A DNA stretch of 64,000 nucleotides, taken from positions 62,001-126,000 of the forward strand of contig JAKZHN010000020.1 in assembly GCA_037179335.1 (NCBI GenBank), given 5' to 3'. Of this stretch, positions 11,211 to 22,422 are shown one piece after another. The notes below the pieces were generated by a model, which saw nothing but the letters and a program-made list of their open reading frames with translations, did no database searches and was not told where the DNA came from. Position numbers and translations under genes: made by a program. Each line of letters opens with the position of its first letter. Within the stretch, counting starts at the first letter, position 1. This DNA is from Cyclaneusma minus. Lineage: Eukaryota > Ascomycota > Leotiomycetes > Marthamycetales > Marthamycetaceae.

Positions 11211-12740
11211 GTGTCCAAGCTTCCTCTCTTATGCATTTATATTATTTCGAAGGTTTTGGGTGCAAAGCCGAGCCCACCGGCTGTTCTTATTGGATATGTT
11301 TGAAACTCAATGCTAATCTTATAACAGGAAATCTGGACCGGGTTGCGTTAGGAGGGTGATTGATCCAAGAATCCGCATACCAGAGCAATGAGAAGCGAGT
11401 ATCTGCAAATGATGTGGTTTTGCTGGAAGCTGCTGAAGGATGATAAGAAGACTGAAGAGAAAGAAGCCACTGGCTTATTCTCTCAAGGAATATATAGGAC
11501 TCTAGGATCACTAAGCTACACTACTAAGAACTTGGGCACCTTCTAACAGGACTCATGTGAGATGAGTCACCTGATGGCACATGATCCGAAGCCTTGCGGC
11601 CTGAAGCAAGGAGAGCGACAGGAATGGTTGCAAACGACGGGAAATTGACGATTAGAACCTGATTGTCCCTCCTGTTCCTACTCTCCCATTTTCATCAATC
11701 TTGGGGCTGTCAGAGGTCTCGATTTTCATCCTCCTGCCCCCTTCTCGTTGAGTACCTAGGTAGGGACGAAAAGGCGTAGATTGGTAGGTCTAGCTAAGGA
11801 GGAGCTTACATGCTCCAGGAATGGCTAGCTTCCAAAAGGCCTTTGTCACACTCTAACATAAAGAGCTGAAAGGGGCTTAGTCCTGTATGAGCATAGCTCA
11901 ACACTTCTTTCTGTACATAGTTATCTATCCAGCTTCTTGCGTGGCTGGTGGCTGATTCAGCTCTAGTGCTCTGTTCTCACTCTTTTCACTACCAGCCTAC
12001 CATCTTTAGTCTGTTCACTATCAGAAAAGGTGAAGAACGGAACCCGAGCATGAGAAAAAGAGCTCCCAAGCTTCCATACAAGGTTGCTTCCGCCAAACAT
12101 GACTAATTCCAGTCATCCTTTGCACGCGACAAGCGGATTTGACACAAACTCCTCTAAGCACCGCAAGTATTTTTCTTTTCATTTTCATGGTATCGTGGCA
12201 TACCTTAGATCCCAGAAACCCATCTAGCTGCTTATCAAATCTCACAATTCAATTGCAATCAAGCACCAAGCCTCAAGTGAGCTCATTTCCATATCTACAA
12301 ATCACCATCCCATGCCCACAAAACACCTACACATTTCCCCGCACCAGTATATATAAAGTACCGATATGTCCGTTTTTCCAGCCAACGCCTGTACTTTTCA
12401 GAAGTCATGGAAGTCTTCCCAGCCAGTGCGCCACTAGCCATAGTTGATATGCGATTTAAAAATGCGCCCAGACCTATGCAAGCCAAGTCCACCAGCACCG
12501 GAGAAAGAGAGAAAAAAGCAAAGATTCCCACCCAAGCAACCACACATCATTTTTCATAGCTCATAAAGGGAAGGCGAAATGTCGGCTTCCGGGAAAAATT
12601 GGCATCTGTGGTGCAGGAGCCATGGGGTATTGCATTTGGTTGTAGGCAAAGCTGAGCAGGATGACTCATGGGGGGAACGGTAGACCATGTTGATGGCTTG
12701 TAGATGCGGCGAAGCGTAGGATTGGGCTGTGTGTGAGGTT
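11211..12740. other. Intergenic region between convergent genes
   Basis: No supported gene. The palindrome TACCTAGGTA lies at 11753-11762. The part nearest 12740 is the 3' flank of TSC1, which runs on the minus strand. Short frames here have no motif or splice support. Confidence 0.5.
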
Positions 12741-15700
12741 TTAAAAGGAACCTGAGCCGAAGCCCCTGATGCCCCTGAGGCTACTGAGGCTAAGCGTCCT
12801 TCCTCCACTGCCTTTTTTGTCCTTATCATCGCTGTCCTTCTTCTTGTGGAGTTTCTTGTTCTGGACACCACCAATCCCTTGAACAACCAATATCAGTAAT
12901 CCGTAAATCCAGACCAGAGCATCACTTCGGTCGAGCAAGTGAAAACAACCTACCGCGGCTAAACAACTTTGGCTCCACAGCGGGCTTAGTCTTTTCTTTA
13001 TGCGCCACCTCACTACCTGCACCACCCTCGCTAGCACCATGTCCCTGACTCCCCATAATCGGAGGGTTCTCTTCGAATATCACTGCATGGTCAATGCTAC
13101 TAGAGTCATGACTCCAGCGGCCAACCTCCCTCTCCAGCCGCCTGCCGTGCAAAAGATCTAACGAGTCCCCAACCATCGCACCGTCCAGCGAAGGCCCTCT
13201 CATCGGGCGGCGAGACTCCAAAGATTCTCTGGCACGCTGCCTCGCCAGGGTCGCCAGGTTCACCGACCCCGCCCTTTGGACTCGCATTCTGTTGGCTCTG
13301 TAATTGCTCACCGAGTCATCAGGGTGCAGTGAGACAGCCGTGCCGTCATCGCTGGCTGCTCGGATGTGCGAAGCATCGGAGAAAGTGCGCACGCGGCGCG
13401 GCGCACGATGGAATCCTATGGGGGCCTCGGACAATTCTTCGTCAATGTCAGCGGGGATGCGTTGCGGGATGTTGCTGCGCACCCTACCCCGATCCCCGCC
13501 GTCATTCATCACGGTAGAAATTGTGGAAGCATACACCGACCCGTCCGAGACTGCGCGCTGGCGCTGGCGCTGGGGTGATGCGGGACCTTCGCCATCGAGG
13601 TCATTTAGGGGTCGTGCTATGCTCTCATCCTCAATGGCGGTTGTACCTTCCTCTAGCTCAAGCATCTGAGCTTGCAAGTCGGCGTGTTTTCTCTCCAGCT
13701 CGACGTATCTCCTCTCCCACTCTCGAATAGCACTGTGTGCACGTTCAAGGGCCTCATCCATCATCTGGGCTTGTCGTCCTGTGATCTCGGGAATGCTTCC
13801 GACCATCTGTTCTAGCTGTGCTGTCAACGTCTCTATTTCGTAACGTGCAGCGGCCTGGGATTTCTCCAGTTGATTTTGTAGGTTGTCAAACCGCAGCTGA
13901 AGGAGTACCAAGTCATTGCTGGTGGCGTCTGCCCTTTGAGTCGCTTCCTCGCACGCACGCTCAACATCGCTCTTTGCGCAGAGCGCTCGTTTGAGCTCAG
14001 TAAGTTCTTCTTTGAGGGCGTCGAGTTCCTTGAGCTCGGTCGCAGTGGATTGGAGTTTCTGCTGCGACTGCAGCTCTTTGGCCTCGCTGGTGGTAACAAT
14101 CTGCTTCAGGTTGTTGACGTTGGTTTGTGCGATTGTCAAGTCTCGCTGCAGGGTCTCCTTTTCGGCCGCCCACTTCTTTTGCTCTTCGCGCAAAACGCGC
14201 AGCTTGACCGTGAGATCTGCTTCCCACTTCTTGGATTTCTCGCGGCTCCTTTCGGCCTCGGTTTTGACCTGGAGCGCAGACTTCCTGGCATCCTCAGCTT
14301 TCTTCTTCAAAATCCGGTTTGTGTTGATCAAATTCTGAGTTTCGGCTTCTACCGTAGCCTCCCTGATCTGCTTTCGTCGCAGTTGACCAATGTGTGATAG
14401 ATGCTGCTGTTTAAGGTAACGCTCAAAGTTGAGGTCGTTCTTCAACAGCATAAGCTCTCGTTGCAGGTATGCAACGCTGTTTTCCGTGTCGTCCGGAACG
14501 GGACGGAGGGAAGGAGACCTAGGAATAGGATTCTGCGGTGTAGACTCAGACAGCCGGTCCAACGAAACTGAGCTGTCATTGGCTAGGGAGCCCAGCAGAG
14601 TGGTTCGGAGTGACTTCTGAGGACTTAGCATATCCTGAACAGGGCGCTGACCAAGCGAAGCCATAGGAGGCAGGGTTGAACTGTCCATGTGGTCGCGAGG
14701 TTGGAGCATAGGAGATCCAGCAGACTTCCGGCTGCTGTTGGATCTCGATACCACAACCGTATCAGATGCATCGTCGTCCCTTTCTAGCAACGGAACATCT
14801 TCTTTTTCAATAAGCGGCTGCTCTGGTACGTCATCAATGGAGGCACTTGTTGTCTTCCGCTGTGTGTCGACATCTCCCAGGCTAGTTTTCGGAGGATGTG
14901 AGAGACGGTCTGTGTTCGTGTACGCAGGTACGAATAGTGCCATACACTCGGCCACCACATCAGAAGCCTCGATCTTCATCCATCGGTCGACATTGGTGAG
15001 CTCCGACTCGATAGTCACCTCGAAGAAATTACGATGCAGAAGGTGCATTTGACGGAAAGCCTCCGAGCGAGCACGAATCTCACTGGGCTCAATATCAAGA
15101 TCATCGGCTCCTGGAAAGTTGGCATGTCGCAGGTACCGCTGAGGCTTCCGAATGTAGTCCATGAAATTGATGGGGTAAAGACCGTAGAGAAATGTGAAAT
15201 AGTGAAGAATTTCAGGTACAGTCTCATCATCGGATTCAAAAGAATATGTCAACTTCTCCCAACCAGTTTCATCTGTATGCATTTTGAGAGATTTCTCGTT
15301 CTTCTCGTCATCTTCATCATCTTCATCATCCGGCAGTTGCGGCCCAATAACCTTGGCCCGTTCTCTTTCCCAGAATAGAATGCGGGTGTAGATGTTAAAG
15401 AGGGCAGGTAGATATGGCGGCAAGGAATTGGGTATATGAGGGAGAAACATGGTCAAGGCAGTCATTGCCAAAGATACAACCGTAGTCGAAGTATCGATTG
15501 CGAGGCATCGTAGCAGGTTCTTGAATAAAGGTGTCTCCATGAGCTGATGTAGATGGGGCGGCTGAGTTCGGATGAATTCACCCAGAAGCTGTAAGCAAAG
15601 ACTTCGGTTGTCTTTTCTGACGAACTCGGCATCGATGAGAATGAGGAAGGCCCTTGGTCGCCTCCTGCCAAAAGCCAGCAAGATGGCCTGTATCTGGTCT

Positions 15701-16273
15701 GCCATGAACCCAGAGCGCAAATCAGAGCCTTCCCATGCAAGACGAGCCCTCTTCAGCCATTCGTGCAAGAGCTTATTCGAGATGAGTCGGGCGGTTTCAG
15801 CAGTATCGGTGCTGTCATCCTCGTCGACATCGTACACCAACACATCTAGTAGTATATCCCGCGATTCCTGCACAAGGTCCTTTTTGTTTCCCAACTGTAC
15901 CAACACCGGAAGTATCAGGAGATCCCACCATTGTACAATGCGACTGGGTCCTTTCAGGTTGGGTAGGAGTTGTCGCAAGATAGTGAGGAATGAGGGGTAG
16001 GAATCCGTGTTTCCTTTGACGTTCTTTTCGTAAATCGTAACGAGCTCGTCGTGTAGCTTCTGAGCGTCATGTTCGTCCCATTTATCGTGCCTTTCAAGGT
16101 AGGCATGTACAGATTCATTCACGTTGTCAGGTAGGGGCAGTTCGACGATAGGAAGAGCGGAGGTCAGCACCTTCACCAGGTCTTTCGTGTGTCTGTGCCA
16201 GACGATGGATCAGCTTCACGTTGCAGACAATCCGAGAGCAAAGAAGAAGACATGGAGCCTACCCAGAAGACAT
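12741..16273 (-). CDS. tsc1: Hamartin / tuberous sclerosis 1 homologue (TSC complex subunit), about 1128 aa
   Basis: Model: complement(join(12741-12877, 12954-16192, 16263-16273)), 3387 bp. Exon 1 is only 11 coding bases (MSS plus two bases of Gly); it joins across a 70-bp intron to give MSSGHTKDLVKVL. Residues about 5-420 match the hamartin N-terminal helical repeat domain (segments RSLCLQLLGEFIRTQPPHL and MTALTMFLPHIPNSLPPYLP are diagnostic). An acidic DDEDDEDD run follows, then a long Ser-rich region, a coiled coil at about 580-850 and a basic tail. The second intron (12953-12878) joins FSRG to GIGGVQNKK, and the protein ends in GIRGFGSGSF. TSC1 stabilises TSC2, the GAP that switches off Rheb and thus TORC1. 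It is head-to-head with the uL23m gene. Length agrees with the family (about 900-1200 aa). Confidence 0.9.
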
Positions 16274-16807
16274 GATTGATCACCGCAATCGCACATGTCC
16301 AAGCCTGACTATTTCGTAAGAACGTGAATGTCGCTATTCTCGCTGAGATGCGGGGAAGGTAACCACTGTCAAAAAGCAGTGGAACAATTGCGCCTGAGCT
16401 CACGGAAATCGCACAGGAAGGGTGAATGAATCGATGCGACCCGAGGTGAGCGACTTAATAAGTACGGACACGAATATGAGCACGCGGATTGAAGCAAGGT
16501 CAGGATGCAGACATGAACAAAAGATGATGATAGCAATAATTTAAGCCGAGCCGCGCCTCTTCAGCCTTGCGAGCCGCAGGCCAAGCCACATTTCGAGTTG
16601 CCGACATACGAAATCAATCAATTCAGTGAAACCACCTGCCCCTTGTGGGCAAAGCACGTTCCGCGGCTCTTAATTAAGCTTAAATTTTAGCGCCATTGCT
16701 AAGCGCAGCCGCGCTCCATTGAATCCCTGGCGCCGGCGATTGAAACCTCAAATCTGAAGATCCAGAATTCCAGCCTCGCCCATCAAGCCACCCTCCAACT
16801 GCCCACC
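16274..16807. promoter_or_regulatory. Divergent promoter of tsc1 and the uL23m gene
   Basis: 534 bases separate the two start codons, so both promoters and 5' UTRs must lie here. An AT-rich patch with TTAATTAAGCTTAAATTTTA lies around 16670-16690. No TATA box is clear. Confidence 0.6.
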
Positions 16808-17529
16808 ATGACATCTCTTCTTCCCCGCGGACCCCCCAAGCTGGGCCGCAAGCAGGTCTTCCTGTGCGTCATCCCTAAACTGTCCAATTGACCCTGCTAA
16901 CACTATCTCTCAGGCCCGACTTCACCCTAACACTCGTCCGCACGCCCTTCCTCCCCCCCACCTTCGCCTCCTTCATCGTCCCCCTGAATCTCAACAAGCT
17001 CGACCTTCGCGACTATCTCTGGAACGCCTACGGCATCCGCGTAACAGCCGTGCGCTCCTACATCCAGCAGCAGAAAGTAAAACAGGGCCGGGACAGCGAT
17101 GTACGACCCCGGGCACGCCAATGGACACGTCCGCGATCAATCAAGAAGATGACTGTCGAGATGGAGAAACCGTTTGTGTGGCCCGACGTTCCCGAGGACC
17201 TGTCTCCGTAAGTTCTGCCATATCTGGTTCCGTTGTTAGGGGAAGAGAAGAGACAACAGATTTGAGGCGGATTGCTGACTTTGGCGTGAATTAGATGGGA
17301 CCAAGACACGTGGAATGAAATGATTAAGGCACGGACGAAAGAACAGCAGCATTCCAACGGCGAGTGGAAGAGACAGCCAACAGATGAGCGTGCCTCGATT
17401 GCACAGCAGGCAAAGGCTTTGCTGAGTGGGAAAGAGCAGTGGAAGACAAGCAACAGGTCCTTGTGGGTGGACGATGGAGAGGCGAAAGAGGTCGAGAAGG
17501 ATGTGTCGTTGCCCAAAGATTCCGAGTAA
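16808..17529 (+). CDS. mrp20: Mitochondrial large-subunit ribosomal protein uL23m (194 aa)
   Basis: Model: join(16808-16863, 16914-17207, 17295-17529), 585 bp. The start (CCACCATGAC) gives MTSLLPRGPPKLGRKQVFL, a basic N-terminus suited to mitochondrial import. Exons 1 and 2 join to VFLPDFTLTLVRTPFLPPTF, and the next segment (FIVPLNLNKLDLRDYLWNAY, then GIRVTAVRSYI) is the uL23 core that lines the peptide exit tunnel. A fungal C-terminal extension (WDQDTWNEM onward, Q/K/E-rich) follows. Introns are 50 and 87 bp with GTGCGT/CAG and GTAAGT/TAG borders. It is co-oriented away from tsc1 and converges on the methyltransferase at 17767. Confidence 0.88.
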
Positions 17530-17766
17530 CGTGCTGGGTAGGGTCATATACGGTTTGTACATATGTGTAAGATATGTGGGATTGGCAAAAGCATGTTCAC
17601 GACCAAGCAAGGAATTCTACTGCGTCTTGAATGTGAGGTCACTTAGCCTCGCTTCATGTTAGCTGAAACATATTTCCGGAGCGCTTCGGACACGGCTGGT
17701 AGGACTTGTTTAATTGCGGTATGCAAGCGGCATACCACAACAAACGAACCCTCCAGGTGATGTCGC

Positions 17767-18819
17767 TCACAAGTACACTCGCCTCGCAACACCAATCAAC
17801 ATCTCAACCTTCTCCCTCACCACCCCCTCGTCACCCCCCAACCTCCCCACTTCCTCCACAAACACCCTCCTCGCCCTCTCCACTTCCTCCTCCCTCATCT
17901 CCTTCACCGGATACAGTCCATTAGCATTCCCCACCACCTTCTCCCACATCTCCTTCACCTTGTCCCCTTTGACATCCGTATCACTCTCCCTATAAACCCT
18001 CGTCCTAAAGACCTTCTCCACTTCCAACTTCGCTTCTCCACTTCCCTCCTTCGCTACATTCAGAATCAGCTCTTTGATCGAGTCCTCGTCTTTTATCCAG
18101 CGTCTGTCTACAACCCGCAAATCAGGACGGACTGAAGAGATGGCTCGATTGGGGAGGTCTTGGAGGGGGGAGGAGCCGGGAGCTGGGACGTCGAAGATTA
18201 GGATGCCGTCTGGCTTCTTGACGTAGGTGGCCCAGTGTGCGAGGATTTGCTCGAGGCTTTTGGGAGCTGGACTGGTGCTGGAGGTAGACTGAGATGCAGG
18301 CTGGAATTGGGCAGAAGCAGGGACGCCGAGGAGAGGGATGCAGGAACAGCAAGTGATGATATCGTAAGAATCCTTCCAGACAGTAGTGAGAGAAGCGAGG
18401 TCGGTGATATCGTGTTGCCAGAATCTGACCATGAGTCCGATGTCCGCATGGATTTGTTCAGGCGAACTGGCCAGCTTGTCGCGGGCGACAGAGAGCGAGA
18501 CGTCCGAGATGTCGATTCCATGGACTGTCATACCTGGTGGGAACCAGGTACGGCGGGGATCTCTGGTTCTTTTCACTTCCTGTGTGCGTTTGTGGTATTC
18601 CTGGAATAGGGAGAAGGTGACCATGCCGGTGCCGCATGCTAGATCGAGACAGCGGATGTAGGTGGTGGGAGAGGGGTCTTCGACGAGGGATAAAGCGGTG
18701 GTGGCGAAGTCTTGGGCTAGGGGGACGTGGAAAGAGGTGGGCTCAGAGTCGTAGGTTGGGGCGCGGGTGTTGTAGAAGTTGCGGATCTGGCTGTCGAAGG
18801 ATTGTGAGGATGAAGTCAT
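17767..18819 (-). CDS. SAM-dependent methyltransferase, class I (350 aa)
   Basis: One exon of 350 codons, ATG at 18819. The N-terminus (FYNTRAPTYD) is the typical entry helix of small-molecule class I methyltransferases. Motif I is LDLACGTG (residues 58-65), which binds S-adenosylmethionine. VHGIDISDVSLSVARDKL provides the acidic residue after beta-2, and DIITCCSCIPLLG fits motif IV. The protein has inserts rich in Ser/Pro around residues 170-190. Substrate cannot be told from sequence. It shares a 739-bp head-to-head promoter with the MT-A70 gene at 19559; no link in function follows from that. Confidence 0.8.
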   Translation of the reverse strand: MTSSSQSFDSQIRNFYNTRAPTYDSEPTSFHVPLAQDFATTALSLVEDPSPTTYIRCLDLACGTGMVTFSLFQEYHKRTQEVKRTRDPRRTWFPPGMTVHGIDISDVSLSVARDKLASSPEQIHADIGLMVRFWQHDITDLASLTTVWKDSYDIITCCSCIPLLGVPASAQFQPASQSTSSTSPAPKSLEQILAHWATYVKKPDGILIFDVPAPGSSPLQDLPNRAISSVRPDLRVVDRRWIKDEDSIKELILNVAKEGSGEAKLEVEKVFRTRVYRESDTDVKGDKVKEMWEKVVGNANGLYPVKEMREEEVERARRVFVEEVGRLGGDEGVVREKVEMLIGVARRVYL

Positions 18820-19558
18820 TTTGGATGAGTTGTTTCTGGTTTTTGTCTAGGTGGTACACGAGGTACTCCCTGGTTTAAATAGCAGCTGGAAGTGTTTGTA
18901 GTCCGGTTTGTGACGTGAAAGGGAAACCACGAGAGAGGCAAACCACAAATGTTTTGAAGGACTACATACTTTCGACTGATATTCTCATGAAATGGAGAGC
19001 AGGCACCTGCAGTGATCACAAAAGGCCTACTATCGATGTAAGACGAAACGGCAGTCCAAATGAGGAAGTCCGAAGATGCGGAGATACCTAAAAATCGACT
19101 GCATGGCGAGCTGAATCTCAATCATTGGACTTCAAATCGCACATTTCAGAGACTGGAGAATCATGTAGAAAAGATTTTAACAGTGACCAACAATGAATTC
19201 CACAGCCGCTCACCAGTATTCAAAGCCAAAAAGAAAATACATACATGTTCTGCTCTAAAAAAGCACACCACCATCCCAGATGAAAGCGTCGATGGGAACC
19301 TAGAGGAAAGGTGCAGCTGGGAATCGATTTTGCCGAGGTCGCAACCCTCAGAAAAACACATACCAACCGGCCTTCAACCCATTCAGCTTTCATCGACCGC
19401 CCAAACGCGGATCATGCATGCAATCCCGTGTTCCCTAGATTCAGAATCTTCTTTCACATTAGGCCTGAACGTAATCGCACGATGGCTGTAGACACACGAC
19501 CTCAAAAACGTGCACCAAGGAACTCTACCAACACCACCAACATGAAGAATCGTCCAAA
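18820..19558. promoter_or_regulatory. Divergent promoter of the two methyltransferase genes
   Basis: 739 bases separate the start codons of the minus-strand SAM methyltransferase and the plus-strand MT-A70 gene. A 143-codon open frame (19060-19491) runs through it but has no start context or family features; I read it as leader or chance. Confidence 0.5.
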
Positions 19559-20839
19559 ATGTCCACCCCAATTCTCTACCACGACGAATCCCTCACAACC
19601 TTCATCCTAGATATCCCGCGCTCCCTCGAAATAGCCCAACTTCTCCCTCACTCTCCGGGAACTTCCAGACCCCAGGAACTGCCTTCTCGAAGAATTGTCT
19701 CCAGCAAAGCACTTCAGAATCCATACCTTTCGCTAGAACCCAAGTCCGCAAAAGCTGCTGCGAAATTGGGCTTTGATCAGGCTGAGAGTATCGATATGCT
19801 TCTATTGCAGAAGCACGTCCAACTGTCATTCGAAGCAGCGAAGGAGGAATTTTCAGGCCCGTGGTGTCTGCCTCGGATCACACCCGACGATCTTGCTGCA
19901 CATCACGAAGAATCACCATCATCAAAAAGCCACGCTCACAAGAGAAGAAAGCCAAGCCCATCATCTCAAGAATCAGAAGACAACGGGAAACAGAACGACG
20001 CCTCATCTGTCAATAAACCAAAATCTCCACCCAAGCCTTTGAATCTCACCGCTCCAGCACCACCCGAATTCCACCAAAACCACACCCCCTCCCCCAAAAC
20101 CCTCACCATCAACGCCCAAACCCACTTCATTCCCCCATTCTCCGCCTTCCTCAACGGCTCCCTCACCACCACGCTCCCACACCTCCTCTCCCTCACACCA
20201 ATCCCAAAAGCCCCACTCATCCTCCTCGACCCACCCTGGCCCAACCGCTCCGCACGCCGCAAGAGCTCCTACAAAAGCTCCAACCACGAATCCCTCGCCA
20301 ACCTCTCTTCCCTCCTCTCCTCCCTCCCCATACCCCAACTTCTGATACCTGAGAATAGTCACGTGGCGGTGTGGATCACCAACAAACCCGCTTTTCGCGA
20401 ACTGGTACTAGGAAACAGCGAGCAGGCGGGATTGTTTGCGCAGTGGGGCGTGGAACTGGTGGAAGAATGGGTTTGGTTGAAAGTCACCGAAAGCGGTGAA
20501 GTCGTGGGAGATATTGCGGGGCGAGTGAGGAAGCCGTATGAGGTTTTGTTGATTGGGAGGAGATGTGGGAGTACGGGGGATAGCGAGGATGTTTATGGCG
20601 ACGGGAGAACGTTGAAAAGAAGAACCATCATGGCTGTTCCTGATGTGCATAGTCGGAAGCCGCATCTGGGGGTTTTGTTCGATATGCTGCTGGGAAGACC
20701 TGAGGATATGCATGGTGATGAGGGGAAGCAGGGTTTCAAGGGTTTGGAGATCTTTGCAAGGAATTTGGCGGCGGGGTGGATGGGTTCGGGGGATGAAGTG
20801 GTTAAGTTCCAGGAGGAGAATTGGTGGGTTGATGGTTGA
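19559..20839 (+). CDS. MT-A70 family N6-adenine methyltransferase, METTL4-like (426 aa)
   Basis: A single exon, ATG at 19559 (CAAAATGTCC). The catalytic motif DPPW is at residues 224-227 within LILLDPPWPNRSARRK; it is diagnostic of MT-A70 enzymes, which methylate the N6 of adenine. Further conserved parts are VAVWITNKPAF, the E-WVWLKV strand and RKPYEVLLIGRR, then HSRKPHL near the end and LEIFARNL, in the order expected for the Rossmann-like fold. The N-terminal 190 residues are divergent, with a low-complexity K/S/P stretch at about 120-160. The architecture (single DPPW protein of about 430 residues with an early NPYLSLEPKS segment) fits the METTL4 branch better than METTL3/Ime4. METTL4 members act on U2 snRNA or DNA in other organisms; the substrate here is unknown. 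Confidence 0.85.
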   Translation: MSTPILYHDESLTTFILDIPRSLEIAQLLPHSPGTSRPQELPSRRIVSSKALQNPYLSLEPKSAKAAAKLGFDQAESIDMLLLQKHVQLSFEAAKEEFSGPWCLPRITPDDLAAHHEESPSSKSHAHKRRKPSPSSQESEDNGKQNDASSVNKPKSPPKPLNLTAPAPPEFHQNHTPSPKTLTINAQTHFIPPFSAFLNGSLTTTLPHLLSLTPIPKAPLILLDPPWPNRSARRKSSYKSSNHESLANLSSLLSSLPIPQLLIPENSHVAVWITNKPAFRELVLGNSEQAGLFAQWGVELVEEWVWLKVTESGEVVGDIAGRVRKPYEVLLIGRRCGSTGDSEDVYGDGRTLKRRTIMAVPDVHSRKPHLGVLFDMLLGRPEDMHGDEGKQGFKGLEIFARNLAAGWMGSGDEVVKFQEENWWVDG

Positions 20840-21200
20840 GCCGAGACGATCATCGAAGAGACTACGGGTTTTGTTCTGATAGGTCCTCAAACAAGGGGCG
20901 TGACAGGGAAAGCTGCTTGAGCATCACTGGAACTTGGAGGAATTCGGGAAGGAATCGCGCAAGACTTGTACTTGTGACTGATCAGACTGAAAGGGGTTGA
21001 GATTTCAGACATTTTACCGAGTGGGTGAGCTGTGTCACTTGCCATAATTGACCAGCCAAAAGAACATGGACACACACTGGCTACGATCAGTGCCCCGTCA
21101 CGTGGAGAATCAGGGTCGTCAGTCGACGCGAAATGGGCACATGTGAGGATGGCAGAAGAAGCAGATCATAATAGTGATCATACAAGATAGAATTCGTCAT
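20840..21200. other. Intergenic region between convergent MT-A70 and TAP42 genes
   Basis: 361 bases containing the 3' ends of both genes. Nothing else seen. Confidence 0.5.
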
Positions 21201-22422
21201 CTATCCCCGGTTGAGCGTATTCCCAGAGCCCCTATATTCAGATTAGCACAGCCAAATGAAGGTAAAATCGCCCGAAACTTACCTAGGATTAGCCTCCACG
21301 TATTCATCCCACTCCCTCGCCTTCATAGTCTCAGCATCCGCCTTCTCATAATTATCCTCATCGGGCTCCGGCGGCACCCCACTAGCCTCACCACCTCCCT
21401 CAATAATGCCTCCCCTCCTCCTCTCTTCCTCCAAATACTCATCAATCGTCATAGTCGGCAGGTTATGTCCCGATCTGAAAACTCCCTGCTGTAACGTCTG
21501 TCGGGTATCAAGCAGCGTGAACGGCCGTAGCGGTTTGCCAGCTGAATTCAAGATAGGTCCCGACTGGTTTGCCATAAAATCCCGTAACGGCCTGTCCAGT
21601 CTCTCGGAATAGTCGCTTCCGTCTCGTATGCCGTTGCGTTCTCTGTAATCTCGTTCCAGCGCCTCTGAGCCTTCGGGATGAGGGGGTGGAGCCATGGCTA
21701 AGACTTCGAGTTCGCGGTTAATTTGCTCGAGGTTTTGGAAGGTGTTGTGGGTGGCAAGTGCCAGGGCGGCTAGGTTCAGTTCGCGCACTACATCATCGTC
21801 TCGCTCGGCGTATGCAGGATTCCTGTACAGGAACTTGGAGCTGTCAGTTTGTGACACGAGGTTTGGAGGTCATGGATTGTGTACCTCAAGTTTCTGCTTC
21901 AGCTCTTTCTCTCGCTTGAAATTGGCTATCTTGGTATTCCTTTTCGCGTTGGGATCTGTGGAAGAGATGGTGGAGAAGGTGGTTGGGTTTTCGTTGTAAA
22001 GCTCGTACAGCTTCTTGTCTGGTTGTGAGAGCAGGGCATAGTGGTCGATGAGATTCAGGTAGCGCTCGTATGCTTGACGGGATTTCTGCAGAACGGCCTT
22101 GCGGTCGACGTCGGTCACTCTCGATATCAGGTCTCCCAGGCGGTAGTTGATCTGTAGGTATCTTGCGCATTATTAGGAACAAAGTCGCATTCAGTGAGCT
22201 CGAACGAACATACTGAAGATCGCCGGACGCCACATCGTCGACAGTTTCATTGGGGCTGAAGACGGAGAGGCGCTCAACAAGATCGCGGCATACCTCGTAG
22301 GCGGAGATAGTAGCAGCGAGATTTTGCCTGTATTGGAAGGAATTGCTGTCAGTGGCGGACTCGACTTCTTTTCTCTTCGTCTCGGCGGTCTGAAACAGAG
22401 CTCCCAGATTTTCTTCCGCCAT
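21201..22422 (-). CDS. tap42: TAP42-family PP2A-associated protein (TOR signalling), 355 aa
   Basis: Model: complement(join(21201-21231, 21283-21833, 21885-22161, 22214-22422)), 1068 bp, three introns of 51-52 bp. ATG at 22422 gives MAEENLGALF. The joins give LQYLQINYRLGDLISRV and QKLEFLYRNPAYAERDDD, both matching the TAP42/alpha-4 helical repeat domain, and the last tiny exon encodes GSGNTLNRG, the usual C-terminus. The segment PLRPFTLLDTRQTLQQGVFR followed by TMTIDEYLEEE is strongly conserved in the family. Tap42 binds catalytic subunits of PP2A-type phosphatases and is controlled by TORC1. It lies 5 kb from tsc1 and is head-to-head with the Dicer-like gene. The middle acceptor (CTCCAAG) is non-ideal but is the one that keeps the frame. 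Confidence 0.9.

Noticed and set aside
13304..15378. Plus-strand open frames of 100-153 codons inside tsc1
   Set aside because: They are antisense shadows of the tsc1 coiled-coil coding sequence.
19060..19491. 143-codon plus-strand frame upstream of the MT-A70 gene
   Set aside because: It lies in the divergent promoter, has no family features, and stops before the MT-A70 start.
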